Positions 7,636-17,449 of a DNA stretch of 50,845 nucleotides are shown in pieces. Location: assembly GCA_913020555.1 (NCBI GenBank), contig CAJWAC010000008.1, positions 1-50,845 of the forward strand, written 5' to 3'. Source of the DNA: an uncultured Polaribacter sp. GTDB taxonomy: Bacteria; Bacteroidota; Bacteroidia; Flavobacteriales; Flavobacteriaceae. Below the pieces are notes generated by a model. The model saw only the letters and a list, made by a program, of their open reading frames with translations. It searched no databases and was not told the DNA's origin. The position numbers and the translations under genes were made by a program. Every line of letters begins with the position of its first letter. Position 1 is the first letter of the stretch.

Positions 7636-9942
7636 ATGAATCAAGATTATATCATACCAAATGCTTGGTCAATCCTTGAAGAAGGATTTGATCCAAATAT
7701 GGTAAAATCTTCAGAAAGTTTGTTCAGTATTGGAAATGGTGCAATGGGACAGAGAGCAAATTTTGAAGAAAAATATACAGGAGATACTTTTCAAGGAAGT
7801 TATATTGCAGGAGTTTATTATCCAGATAAAACACGTGTTGGATGGTGGAAAAATGGCTATCCAGAATATTTTGCAAAAGTATTAAATGCTCCAAATTGGA
7901 TTGGAATAAATATTTCAATTAATGATGAAGAATTAGATTTAAATACGTGTAAAAATGTATTTAATTTTAAGAGAGAACTAAATATGAAAGAAGGTTGGTT
8001 GTCTCGAAACTTTGAAGCTGAGTTACAAAACGGAATCAAAATAAAAGTAGAAACAAAGCGTTTTTTAAGCTTAGAATTGGATGAAGTTGGCGCAATAAGT
8101 TACAGTGTTACTCCTTTGAATTCTGAAGCAAGAATAAAATTCTCACCCTATGTTGATGCAGGAGTTACAAATGAAGATACCAATTGGCATGATCAATTTT
8201 GGGACATATTAGGAGTTTCTCAAAATAATCATCAATCATTTGTAGAAGCACGCACTATGAAAACACATTTTCATACTTGTACTTTTATGCAATCTAGGAT
8301 TTTTGTAGATGATGAAGAGGTACTTATAGACTGCAACAATCAGAAAACAAATAATGCTGCTTTTTGCTCATATCAGCAAAAAATAAATCAAAATCAAACT
8401 TACACAATTCACAAGTTTGGTGGTTATGTAGTGGATAGAAATCATGATAAAAATGAGTTAATTGCTGTTGCAAAAGATATCTTAGACAAAGCAGTAAGTT
8501 TTGGATTTGATGCTCTGTTAGAAATGCAAAAACAATCTTGGCAGCAAATTTGGAACATGTCAGACATCACAATAGAGGGTGATGTAAAAGCACAACAAGG
8601 AATTCGTTTTAATATTTTTCAATTAAATCAAACTTATTTAGGAACCGACGCAAGTTTAAATATTGGTCCTAAAGGGTTTACAGGTGAAAAATATGGAGGA
8701 AGTACTTATTGGGATACAGAAGCGTATTGTATTCCTTTTTATATGGCAACCAAAGATCAATCTGTGGCTAGAACTTTGCTAGAATACAGATATGAACATT
8801 TGGATAAAGCTATTGAAAATGCTGCAAAACTAGGTTTTACAAATGGAGCAGCATTGTATCCAATGGTTACTATGAATGGTGAAGAGTGTCATAATGAATG
8901 GGAAATTACCTTTGAAGAAATTCACAGAAATGGAGCTATCGCTTTTGCCATTTATAATTATCACAGGTTTACAGAAGACTTTTCATACATACCAGAAAAA
9001 GGTCTAGAGGTTTTAATAGGTATTGCACGTTTTTGGCATCAAAGAGTCAATTTTTCTTCGGATAAAAATAAATATGTAATGTTAGGTGTAACTGGTCCTA
9101 ATGAATATGAAAATAACGTCAATAACAATTGGTACACAAATTATATTGCAAAATGGTGTATTGAATATGCTTTAGAAAATATTGATATTATTAAAAATGA
9201 TCATATTTCCGATTATATCAGAATAAAGCAAAAGGTAAATTTTACTGATAAAGAATTGGCTTCTTGGAAAAATGTTGCTAAAAATATGTATTTTCCTTAT
9301 TCAGAAAAACATAATATTTTTATGCAGCAGGATGGCTTTTTAGATAAAGAATTAATAACAGTTAAAGATTTAGATCAAAGCCAAAGACCTATTAATCAAA
9401 AATGGAGTTGGGATAGAATTTTACGCTCTCCATATATTAAACAAGCAGATACACTTCAGGGATTCTATATGTTTGAAGATCATTTTTCTGCGGAAGAATT
9501 GGAACGTCATTTCGATTTTTACGAGCCATTTACGGTGCATGAAAGCTCACTTTCTCCTTGTGTACATAGTATTCAAGCAGCAAAATTAAATAGAATGGAG
9601 CAGGCTTATGAGTTTTATTTACGTACTTCTCGTTTAGATTTAGACGATTACAATCACGAAGTAGAAGAAGGTTTACACATTACATCTATGGCAGGAACTT
9701 GGATGAGTATTGTAGAAGGTTTTGGAGGAATGCGAATTGTAAATAATATGCTTTCTTTTACACCAAAAATTCCAAAAGGATGGAAATCATACTCTTTTAA
9801 AGTGAATTTTAGAAACCAGGTAATTACTGTAAATATCTCTCAAAATGGAAATCACTTTGAATTAGAAGGTAAAAAAGAAGTGAAAATTTTAGTAGATGGG
9901 GAACTGGTAAATGTTTCTCCAAATAATTTGGTAATCGCTTAA
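7636..9942 (+). CDS. mapA: GH65 maltose phosphorylase
   Basis: A 768-residue glycoside hydrolase family 65 protein, the normal size for maltose phosphorylase. An N-terminal beta-sandwich (~1-290) leads to an (alpha/alpha)6 catalytic barrel containing GEECHNEWEITFEEIHRNG near residue 417. That motif holds the family's catalytic acid, most likely E421. Later come HESSLSPCVHSIQAA and a C-terminal beta domain. The enzyme splits maltose with phosphate into glucose and beta-glucose-1-phosphate. There is no signal peptide, so it is cytosolic. The gene starts one base after pgmB. Trehalose or kojibiose phosphorylases are close relatives; the neighbouring alpha-amylases favour maltose. Confidence 0.9.
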   Translation: MNQDYIIPNAWSILEEGFDPNMVKSSESLFSIGNGAMGQRANFEEKYTGDTFQGSYIAGVYYPDKTRVGWWKNGYPEYFAKVLNAPNWIGINISINDEELDLNTCKNVFNFKRELNMKEGWLSRNFEAELQNGIKIKVETKRFLSLELDEVGAISYSVTPLNSEARIKFSPYVDAGVTNEDTNWHDQFWDILGVSQNNHQSFVEARTMKTHFHTCTFMQSRIFVDDEEVLIDCNNQKTNNAAFCSYQQKINQNQTYTIHKFGGYVVDRNHDKNELIAVAKDILDKAVSFGFDALLEMQKQSWQQIWNMSDITIEGDVKAQQGIRFNIFQLNQTYLGTDASLNIGPKGFTGEKYGGSTYWDTEAYCIPFYMATKDQSVARTLLEYRYEHLDKAIENAAKLGFTNGAALYPMVTMNGEECHNEWEITFEEIHRNGAIAFAIYNYHRFTEDFSYIPEKGLEVLIGIARFWHQRVNFSSDKNKYVMLGVTGPNEYENNVNNNWYTNYIAKWCIEYALENIDIIKNDHISDYIRIKQKVNFTDKELASWKNVAKNMYFPYSEKHNIFMQQDGFLDKELITVKDLDQSQRPINQKWSWDRILRSPYIKQADTLQGFYMFEDHFSAEELERHFDFYEPFTVHESSLSPCVHSIQAAKLNRMEQAYEFYLRTSRLDLDDYNHEVEEGLHITSMAGTWMSIVEGFGGMRIVNNMLSFTPKIPKGWKSYSFKVNFRNQVITVNISQNGNHFELEGKKEVKILVDGELVNVSPNNLVIA

Positions 9943-9952
9943 AATAAATGAA

Positions 9953-11890
9953 ATGAAACTAGACAGAGGCATTATTTTTTCTTTTGTAATTATATTTTTT
10001 TTCTCATGCAACTATAAGAAAAATTCTAAAAATGCTTCTGCAGTTTCTGCTTCTAATTTTAAAATATCTATAGTAGAACCTCCAAATTGGTGGGTTGGAA
10101 TGGAAAATGAAAATCTTCAATTACTGATTCATCATCCCAATATTTCTGACTATAAACCAGAAATAAATTATCAAGGTATTTCAATAAAAAAGACAACTCC
10201 GTCATCAAAAAGTAATAACTATTTATTTGTTGATTTAGAAATTCCTAAAACCACAACCGCCGGTAAATTTGAGATCCTTTTAAAGAAAGAAAATACTGAT
10301 GGCTATAGGTATACTTACGAATTAAAATCAAGAGTAAAATCAGCTAAAGATTATAAGGGCTTTAATAGCGCTGATGCCATTTATTTAATTACTCCAGATC
10401 GTTTTGCCAATGCAGACGAATCTAATGATATCAATATACATTTCAAAGAATTTACAATTGATAGAACTGATGGCTATAAACGACATGGAGGAGATTTACA
10501 AGGCATTATAAATCATATCGATTATATTTCAGATTTAGGATTTACTGCTATTTGGCCCACTCCAGTTTTAACAAACAATATGCCTAAAGGCTCTTATCAT
10601 GGTTATGCAATTACAGATTATTATAAGGTAGATTCTCGTTTTGGATCTTTAGATGATTATAAAAATTTAGCTGATAAATTGAGTGCTAAAGGCATGAAAT
10701 TGATAATGGATCAAGTTGCTAATCATTGCGGACTAGAACATTGGTGGATGAAAGATTTACCTTTTGGGGATTGGGTAAATGATCAAAAAAACTACGAGAA
10801 TAATATTGAAAATTGGAGTTACAAAACATATAAAGGTTCTAACCATAGAAGAACTACAAATCAAGATTTGTATGGTTCAGAAATTGATAAAAAAGGGAAC
10901 AACGAAGGTTGGTTTGTACCTGAAATGCCTGATTTGAATCAGCGTAACCCCTTTATGGCAAAATATATCATTCAAAATTCAATTTGGTGGATAGAAACTT
11001 TAGGTTTAGCCGGTATTCGTCAAGACACTTATCCTTATCCAGATAAAAAGTTTATGAGTGATTGGGCCAGCGCCATTATGAGTGAATACCCTAACTTTTC
11101 TATTGTTGGAGAGGAGTGGAGCTACAATCCATTGTTAGTAGGTTATTGGCAAAAAGGTGCAAATAATAGAGACGGTTACGAGTCTAATTTAAAGTCCACT
11201 ATGGATTTTCCAATGACGAAAGCAATCATAGATGGAATCAAAGAGAATGAATCTTGGGATAAAGGTTTGGTAAAATTATATGAAGGTTTAGCAAACGATT
11301 TTTATTATGCTTCCCCTAAAGATATCATGGTTTTTTTAGATAATCATGATAAGAGTAGAATTTTTACAGAAATGAAAGAAAATGTCATAAATACAAAAAT
11401 GGCATTGACTTATATGATGATGTTGCCAAGAGTACCACAAATATATTATGGTACAGAAATTTTAATGGATGATACCAAAAACCCTGGAGATCATGGTTTA
11501 ATAAGAACTGATTTTCCAGGAGGATGGAAAGATGACGAAGTGAATGCATTTTCTGGAGAAGGCCTTTCTGAAGAACAAATAGAAATGCAAAGTTTTGTAA
11601 AAACTGTTTTAAACTATAGAAAAAATAGCAAAGCAATTCAAGAAGGAAAAACCATTCATTTTGCACCTTTTCTAGGAGCTTATTTTTTGTTTAGAATTAA
11701 AGATGATGAAACTGTTGTGCATATCATTAATAAAAATGAGAAACCAATTAGTATTGATTTAAAACATTTTTCAGAAGTTGGTTTAGCTGGTAAAACTCTA
11801 AAAAATATTATTACAGGAAAAGATTTTATTTGGGGAGATATTATGAATATTGCAGAAAAAGGTAGCATCATTTTAACCACAAAAAGATAA
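9953..11890 (+). CDS. susA: SusA-like GH13 neopullulanase/cyclomaltodextrinase lipoprotein
   Basis: 645 residues with a lipoprotein signal (FFFSC at ~residue 19), an N-terminal immunoglobulin-like cyclomaltodextrinase domain (~40-125; PPNWWVGMENENLQLLIH), and a GH13 barrel. The barrel begins with ADAIYLITPDRFANAD. The catalytic triad is visible: D358 in GIRQD, E387 in VGEE, D466 in FLDNHD. SusA-type enzymes in the periplasm cut cyclodextrins, pullulan and imported maltodextrins to maltose. A ten-base gap from the GH65 gene keeps it in the operon. A hairpin follows the stop, so transcription onward to the GH31 gene may be reduced. Confidence 0.88.
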   Translation: MKLDRGIIFSFVIIFFFSCNYKKNSKNASAVSASNFKISIVEPPNWWVGMENENLQLLIHHPNISDYKPEINYQGISIKKTTPSSKSNNYLFVDLEIPKTTTAGKFEILLKKENTDGYRYTYELKSRVKSAKDYKGFNSADAIYLITPDRFANADESNDINIHFKEFTIDRTDGYKRHGGDLQGIINHIDYISDLGFTAIWPTPVLTNNMPKGSYHGYAITDYYKVDSRFGSLDDYKNLADKLSAKGMKLIMDQVANHCGLEHWWMKDLPFGDWVNDQKNYENNIENWSYKTYKGSNHRRTTNQDLYGSEIDKKGNNEGWFVPEMPDLNQRNPFMAKYIIQNSIWWIETLGLAGIRQDTYPYPDKKFMSDWASAIMSEYPNFSIVGEEWSYNPLLVGYWQKGANNRDGYESNLKSTMDFPMTKAIIDGIKENESWDKGLVKLYEGLANDFYYASPKDIMVFLDNHDKSRIFTEMKENVINTKMALTYMMMLPRVPQIYYGTEILMDDTKNPGDHGLIRTDFPGGWKDDEVNAFSGEGLSEEQIEMQSFVKTVLNYRKNSKAIQEGKTIHFAPFLGAYFLFRIKDDETVVHIINKNEKPISIDLKHFSEVGLAGKTLKNIITGKDFIWGDIMNIAEKGSIILTTKR

Positions 11891-11909
11891 AACTTAACAA
11901 CTAGGCCAC

Positions 11910-11947
11910 TCTTGTTTTTTAGAATTTTTGAATTTAAAAAAACAAGA
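11910..11947 (+). terminator. AT-rich hairpin after susA
   Basis: TCTTGTTTTTT (11910-11920) and AAAAAACAAGA (11937-11947) form a perfect 11-bp stem with a 16-base loop, followed by ATTTGTTTTA. It may be a weak terminator or an mRNA 3'-stabilising hairpin between susA and the GH31 gene. Most of the pairs are A-T, so its strength is uncertain. Confidence 0.4.
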
Positions 11948-12074
11948 ATTTGTTTTATATACAAAAAGTTATAGGTTGTATTTTGATGACACGAAGTAAA
12001 CCTTAAATGAATATTACTCTCAACATGAAACAGATGTAGTTTAACTTTTTGATAAAAAAAATACTTATTAAATA

Positions 12075-15000
12075 ATGAGAAAAATAGTAAATCTACTTTT
12101 TATAATTTTTAGTTTTAATTGTTTCAGTCAAGTTACAATTGTATTAAAAGAGATTCCAAAAAACACACCAATAGAAGCGTCAATTTATGTGTCAGGAGAT
12201 TTTGAAGGTTGGACAGGAGGAAACGAGAAATATAAACTAAAAAGAAATAATGGCAGCTATTTTATCACCCTTCCTAAAAAAGACGAAAGTATTTTGTTTA
12301 AATTCACTTTAGGTTCTTGGAAAACTGCGGAATCAAATAAAGTAGGAGAAAGTTTAGACAATAGGTCTTATAATTTTACTTCAAAACACGATACAATTTA
12401 TTATAATGTTCAAGGTTGGAGTCATTTGTTCGATGCAAAAAAAGTACCTACAATTTCTAAAAATGTTTTCATTTTAGATGAAGAATTTCACATCCCTCAA
12501 TTAAACAGAAAACGAAAAATTTGGATGTATTTACCTCCAGATTATAAAGTTTCAGGAGAATCGTATCCTGTTGTGTATATGCACGATGCCCAAAATATTT
12601 TTGATAAAACCACTTCATATTCAGGTGAATGGAATGTAGATGAAACTTTAGATAAATTATTTAAAGAGAAAAACCTAAAATTAATTGTTGTAGGTATTGA
12701 TAATGGAGGAGAAAAACGTTTAGATGAATATGCTCCATGGAAAAACGATAAATACGGAGGTGGAGAAGGTGATGCTTATTTAGATTTTGTGGTTAATACT
12801 TTAAAACCATTTATAGATACCAACTATAAAACCTTAAAAAATAAAGATAATACAGGAATTATTGGAAGTTCTATGGGAGGCTTAATTTCTCACTATGCAG
12901 CTTTAAAATTTCCAGATGTTTTTGGTAAAATAGGTGTGTATTCGCCTGCTTTTTGGTTTTCACCTCAAATTAAAGATTTCACCAAAGCAAATGGTCAAAT
13001 AAAAGATACAAAAATGTATTTTTTAGCGGGAGGGAACGAAGGAGTTGATGCTGGTTTTGATGAAATAAATCAAACTGTTTTGGGCATGAATGCTATTATT
13101 GGTATTTTAGACGAGCAAGGTTTTCCAAAAGAGAATATAAAGTCTGAAATCATTCCTCAAGGCAAGCACAATGAAGAGTTATGGAGAACTAATTTCGAAA
13201 AAACCATTTTATGGTTATTTCAAGATAAAATTAAAGAAAGAACTTTTATTGATGCAAAATTTAATGACAATCAATTAAATATTAATGTTTCAGATGGTAG
13301 TTATAAAATTCACTATTATACTCCAAAAATTATAGAAACTACTTTTATTCCAAAGAATGAGAAGGAGATAAAAACTTCTCATGCCGTTATTTTATCAAAA
13401 AAATATAAAGATGTAGAATATGATGAAAATAATAAAGAAATTACATTTTCGTCTTATCAATTTTCTATAAAAATCAACAAAAAACCTTTCAATATATCCT
13501 ATTGGCAAAATGGAGTAAAATTGACTTCAGAAAAAAGTGGATATCAAAAAACTAATGATTTTGAGACGATTACCTTGAGTTTGTCAAATGATGAAGTTTT
13601 GTACGGTACAGGAGCTAGAGCTCTAGGAATGAACAGAAGAGGAAATCGTTTAAGATTATATAATAGAGCGCATTATGGATATGAAACCACTTCTAAATTA
13701 ATGAATTTTACAATTCCATTAGTGCTATCGTCTAAAAAATATATGATTCATTTTGATAATTCTGCCATTGGATATTTAGATTTAGACAGTAAAAGAGAAA
13801 ATTCTTTAACCTATGAAACCATTTCAGGCCGTAAAACATATCAAATTATTGCTGGGAATTCTTGGAGCGATTTAATGGACAATTATACCAATTTAACAGG
13901 AAAACAACCACTGCCTCCAAGATGGGTTTTGGGTAATTTTTCAAGTAGATTTGGCTACCATTCTCAAAAAGAAACTGAAGCAACTATTGATAAATTTCAA
14001 GACGAAGATATTCCTGTTGATGCTGTAATTTTAGATTTATATTGGTTTGGAAAAGGGATGAAAGGAACAATGGGTAATTTGGAAGTTTACAAAGATTCTT
14101 TTCCAGACATGAAGCAAATGGTTTCTAATTTTAAGCGTAAAGGCGTAAAAACGGTTTTAATTACTGAACCATTTATTGTAGATACATCTAAAAAATGGAA
14201 TGAAGCCAACCAAAAAGAAGTTTTAGCAAAAGACACGCTTGGTAATTCGGCGAAGTATAATTTTTATTTTGGCAACACAGGTATTGTTGACATTTATAAG
14301 AAGGATGGAAAAGAATGGTTTTGGGATATTTACAAAAATATTTTAGATTTAGGTGTAAAGGGTTTATGGGGAGATTTAGGTGAGCCAGAAGTGTTGCCTT
14401 CTTGGGTGAGTTTTGGAGAAAATCAACAATATAAAGCAGACGAAATTCATAATATTTATGGACACGACTGGGCAAGGTTAATTTTTGAATGTTATCAAAA
14501 TGAATTTCCAAATGAAAGACCATTTATTTTAATGCGCGCAGGATCATCAGGCTCTCAACGTTTTGGAATGATTCCTTGGTCTGGTGATGTTAACAGAACT
14601 TGGGGAGGTTTGCAGTCTCAACCAGAAATTGCGCTGCAAATGGGAATGCAAGGTTTGGGCTATATGCATTCAGACTTAGGCGGATTTGCAGGTTCATATG
14701 TAAATGATAATTTATATGTAAGATGGCTTCAATACGGAGTTTTTCAACCTATTTTCAGACCTCATGCACAAGAAGAAGTCGCAAGTGAGCCAGTTTTTAG
14801 AAATGAAAACACAAAAAAACATGCAAAAAAAGCGATTGAATTACGTTATAAATTATTGCCTTATAATTACAATTTAGCTTTTGAAAATAATCAAAAAGGA
14901 TTGCCTTTAATGCGCCCTATTTTCTTTGAAGAGGATGACAAAAAATTGATTGAAAATTCATCTACATATTTATGGGGTAAAGATTTTTTAATCACACCAA

Positions 15001-15557
15001 TTTTAAAAGATTCTATTAAAACTAAAGAGATTTATTTTCCAAAAACAGCCAATTGGTACAACTTTTATTTTGATGAAAAAATTCAAGGAGGTCAAATAAA
15101 GTCTGTAAAATTGAACAAGAATAATATACCTACATATGTAAAAGGAGGTGCTTTTATATTGATGTCAGAACTTATACAAACTACAGATGATTATAAGGCT
15201 GATAAATTAGAATTACATTACTATTTTGATAACGATGTTAAAAAAAGTAATCGTACTTTTTATAATGATGATGGTCTAACAGCAAATGCTTTTGAAAAAG
15301 GAAATTATGAGCTGATGAAGTTTGAAGCAAATCACACAGATAATTATTTAGAAATTGATTTTAATGATAAATTTGGTAACAAATGGAAGTCAACAAAAAA
15401 AGAAGTCACACTTGTAATCCATAACATTACTTGGAAACCTAAAAAGATAAAAGTAGGTAGAAAACGAGTTCAAATTGCAACACAGCATAATAAATTAAGT
15501 ATTCCTGTGAAATGGAATCCAACAACAGAATTAAAAATTAGAATAACTAAAGAGTAA
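12075..15557 (+). CDS. Fused CBM20-like / esterase / GH31 alpha-glucosidase
   Basis: A 1160-residue secreted protein with three parts. After a signal peptide (ends NCFSQ) comes a CBM20/48-like starch-binding domain (~20-115; IYVSGDFEGWTGG). Next is a Fes/esterase-D-type alpha/beta hydrolase (~150-390) with MHDAQNIFD, the nucleophile S266 in GSSMGG and a candidate catalytic H365 in GKHNEELW. The rest (~400-1160) is a complete GH31 enzyme: PPRWVLGNF at the barrel start, nucleophile D767 in GDLGEPE, acid/base D838 in WSGDVNRTWGG. GH31 members in such loci remove alpha-glucose units from maltodextrin ends. GH31 proteins in starch loci are usually ~700-850 residues without the esterase. The frame is unbroken across both joins, so this is a real fusion in the sequence. 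The role of the esterase (deacylating decorated glucans?) is unknown. Confidence 0.85.
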   Translation: MRKIVNLLFIIFSFNCFSQVTIVLKEIPKNTPIEASIYVSGDFEGWTGGNEKYKLKRNNGSYFITLPKKDESILFKFTLGSWKTAESNKVGESLDNRSYNFTSKHDTIYYNVQGWSHLFDAKKVPTISKNVFILDEEFHIPQLNRKRKIWMYLPPDYKVSGESYPVVYMHDAQNIFDKTTSYSGEWNVDETLDKLFKEKNLKLIVVGIDNGGEKRLDEYAPWKNDKYGGGEGDAYLDFVVNTLKPFIDTNYKTLKNKDNTGIIGSSMGGLISHYAALKFPDVFGKIGVYSPAFWFSPQIKDFTKANGQIKDTKMYFLAGGNEGVDAGFDEINQTVLGMNAIIGILDEQGFPKENIKSEIIPQGKHNEELWRTNFEKTILWLFQDKIKERTFIDAKFNDNQLNINVSDGSYKIHYYTPKIIETTFIPKNEKEIKTSHAVILSKKYKDVEYDENNKEITFSSYQFSIKINKKPFNISYWQNGVKLTSEKSGYQKTNDFETITLSLSNDEVLYGTGARALGMNRRGNRLRLYNRAHYGYETTSKLMNFTIPLVLSSKKYMIHFDNSAIGYLDLDSKRENSLTYETISGRKTYQIIAGNSWSDLMDNYTNLTGKQPLPPRWVLGNFSSRFGYHSQKETEATIDKFQDEDIPVDAVILDLYWFGKGMKGTMGNLEVYKDSFPDMKQMVSNFKRKGVKTVLITEPFIVDTSKKWNEANQKEVLAKDTLGNSAKYNFYFGNTGIVDIYKKDGKEWFWDIYKNILDLGVKGLWGDLGEPEVLPSWVSFGENQQYKADEIHNIYGHDWARLIFECYQNEFPNERPFILMRAGSSGSQRFGMIPWSGDVNRTWGGLQSQPEIALQMGMQGLGYMHSDLGGFAGSYVNDNLYVRWLQYGVFQPIFRPHAQEEVASEPVFRNENTKKHAKKAIELRYKLLPYNYNLAFENNQKGLPLMRPIFFEEDDKKLIENSSTYLWGKDFLITPILKDSIKTKEIYFPKTANWYNFYFDEKIQGGQIKSVKLNKNNIPTYVKGGAFILMSELIQTTDDYKADKLELHYYFDNDVKKSNRTFYNDDGLTANAFEKGNYELMKFEANHTDNYLEIDFNDKFGNKWKSTKKEVTLVIHNITWKPKKIKVGRKRVQIATQHNKLSIPVKWNPTTELKIRITKE

Positions 15558-15566
15558 ATCTGAGCT

Positions 15567-17441
15567 ATGAAGAAATTACATATTTTAATGATGCTTATTG
15601 CATTGATAATAACAGCGTGCAAAACAGAAAATGAAGTGGAGAAATCTAGTGTGAATATGGAATCTAAAGATAAGAAAAAAGTTGTTTATCAGGTTTTTAC
15701 GAGACTTTTTGGGAATACGAATACAACCAATAAACCTTGGGGAACACTTGAAGAAAATGGAGTGGGAAAGTTTAATGATTTTACAGATAAAGCCTTGTCT
15801 GAAATTAAAGATTTGGGAGTTACACACATTTGGTATACAGGAGTTCCTCATCATAATGTAATCAGAGATTATACAAAATATGGAATTTCAAATGATGATC
15901 CAGATGTTGTAAAAGGTAGGGCAGGATCACCATATGCAGTTAAAGATTATTATAATGTAAACCCAGATTTAGCAGAAAATGTAGAGAATAGGCTGCAAGA
16001 ATTTGAGGCTTTAATTGAGCGTTCACATAAAGCAAATTTAAAAGTGATTATTGACATTGTTCCAAATCACGTTGCTAGAAATTATCAAAGTTTAACCAAT
16101 CCAAAAGGAACAAAAGATTTTGGTAAAGAAGATGATAAAAGTGTAGTTTATAATGCAAACAATAACTTTTATTATGTGCCTAATACAAAATTTGAAGTAC
16201 CAGATTTCTTAAACAGTTATCTACCTTTAGGAGGAGAAAAGCATGTTTCTTCTGATAAAAAATTTGATGAAAATCCCGCAAAATGGACAGGAAACGGTGC
16301 ACGTTCTCCTAAACCAAGTTTTTATGATTGGTATGAAACAGTAAAGGTAAATTACGGAGTTTCTCCTGAAGGGAAAAAAGATTTTGATCAACTTCCAGCT
16401 GGTTTTGAAGCTGAAGATTATAAAAAACATTTTGATTTTTGGAAAGAAAAAACAGTGCCAAATTCTTGGACAAAATTTAGAGATATTGCTTTGTATTGGT
16501 TAGATAAAGGTGTTGATGGATTTCGATATGACATGGCAGAAATGGTTCCTGTTGAATTTTGGAGTTACATGAATTCTGCCATCAAAATGAAAAAATCAGA
16601 TGCTTTTTTATTAGCAGAACTTTACAATACAAGTATATATAGAGAGTATATTAAAAAAGGAAAAATGGATTATTTGTATGATAAAGTACAATTGTATGAT
16701 ACCATTAAAAATGTGATGCAAGGCAAAGGATTAACAGATAATATTCCACCAATTCAAGAAGATTTAAAAGATATTGAACAGCACATGTTACATTTTTTAG
16801 AAAATCATGATGAGCAAAGAATTGCAAGTCCAGAATTTGCCGGTAATCCTGATAAGGCAAAACCAGCAATGGTAGTTTCTGCAACAATTTCTAGTGCTCC
16901 AACAATGATTTATTTTGGACAAGAATTCGGAGAAGACGGTTCAGAAAATGCTGGTTTTGGAACAGCTTCAAGAACTTCAATTTTTGATTATGTGGGTGTA
17001 CCAAGTGTACAACGTTGGGTAAATGATAAAAAATTTGATGGAGGACAATCTACTAAAGAAGAATTGGCATTGAGAGATTTTTATAAACGTTTACTAAACT
17101 TTACGATTTCTTCTGAAGCTTTAATGGGAGAATATCAGGATATACATCAATATAATAGGGATAATATAAGTTACTATACTAATAAACAATTATCATTTGT
17201 TCGTTGGTCTGAAAATGAAAAATTGATTATTATTTCGAATTTTAATGATAAAGGAGCAACTGAATTTTCTCTTCAGATTCCTTCAAAAATAATTAAAAAA
17301 TGGAATTTGAAAGATGGTGATTATGAACTTAAAGATCAATTATACAAAACAAAGACTTTTATTTTACAAGTAAATAATTCTAATGGATTTTTAACACTTG
17401 CTATAGATCCTCTAGAATCTTTTATTTTAAAACTTCAATAA
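15567..17441 (+). CDS. GH13 alpha-amylase lipoprotein
   Basis: 624 residues with a lipoprotein signal (LIITAC, Cys ~18) and a GH13 barrel starting KVVYQVFTRLFGN. Motifs are intact: VPNHVAR in region I, D322 in GFRYDMAEM, E351 in LLAELYN and D415 in ENHDEQRI. A C-terminal beta domain follows. A large insertion before region II (roughly residues 190-300) sets it apart from the other two amylases here. It likely acts in the periplasm or on the cell surface on alpha-1,4-glucans. It follows the GH31 gene by nine bases and precedes the next amylase by eight, so the three are one transcript. Exact specificity (endo-amylase or maltogenic) cannot be told. Confidence 0.88.
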   Translation: MKKLHILMMLIALIITACKTENEVEKSSVNMESKDKKKVVYQVFTRLFGNTNTTNKPWGTLEENGVGKFNDFTDKALSEIKDLGVTHIWYTGVPHHNVIRDYTKYGISNDDPDVVKGRAGSPYAVKDYYNVNPDLAENVENRLQEFEALIERSHKANLKVIIDIVPNHVARNYQSLTNPKGTKDFGKEDDKSVVYNANNNFYYVPNTKFEVPDFLNSYLPLGGEKHVSSDKKFDENPAKWTGNGARSPKPSFYDWYETVKVNYGVSPEGKKDFDQLPAGFEAEDYKKHFDFWKEKTVPNSWTKFRDIALYWLDKGVDGFRYDMAEMVPVEFWSYMNSAIKMKKSDAFLLAELYNTSIYREYIKKGKMDYLYDKVQLYDTIKNVMQGKGLTDNIPPIQEDLKDIEQHMLHFLENHDEQRIASPEFAGNPDKAKPAMVVSATISSAPTMIYFGQEFGEDGSENAGFGTASRTSIFDYVGVPSVQRWVNDKKFDGGQSTKEELALRDFYKRLLNFTISSEALMGEYQDIHQYNRDNISYYTNKQLSFVRWSENEKLIIISNFNDKGATEFSLQIPSKIIKKWNLKDGDYELKDQLYKTKTFILQVNNSNGFLTLAIDPLESFILKLQ

Positions 17442-17449
17442 TAGTAATT

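Noticed and set aside
14188..14523. 111-residue antisense frame inside the GH31 part
   Set aside because: Shadow of a well-supported gene on the other strand.
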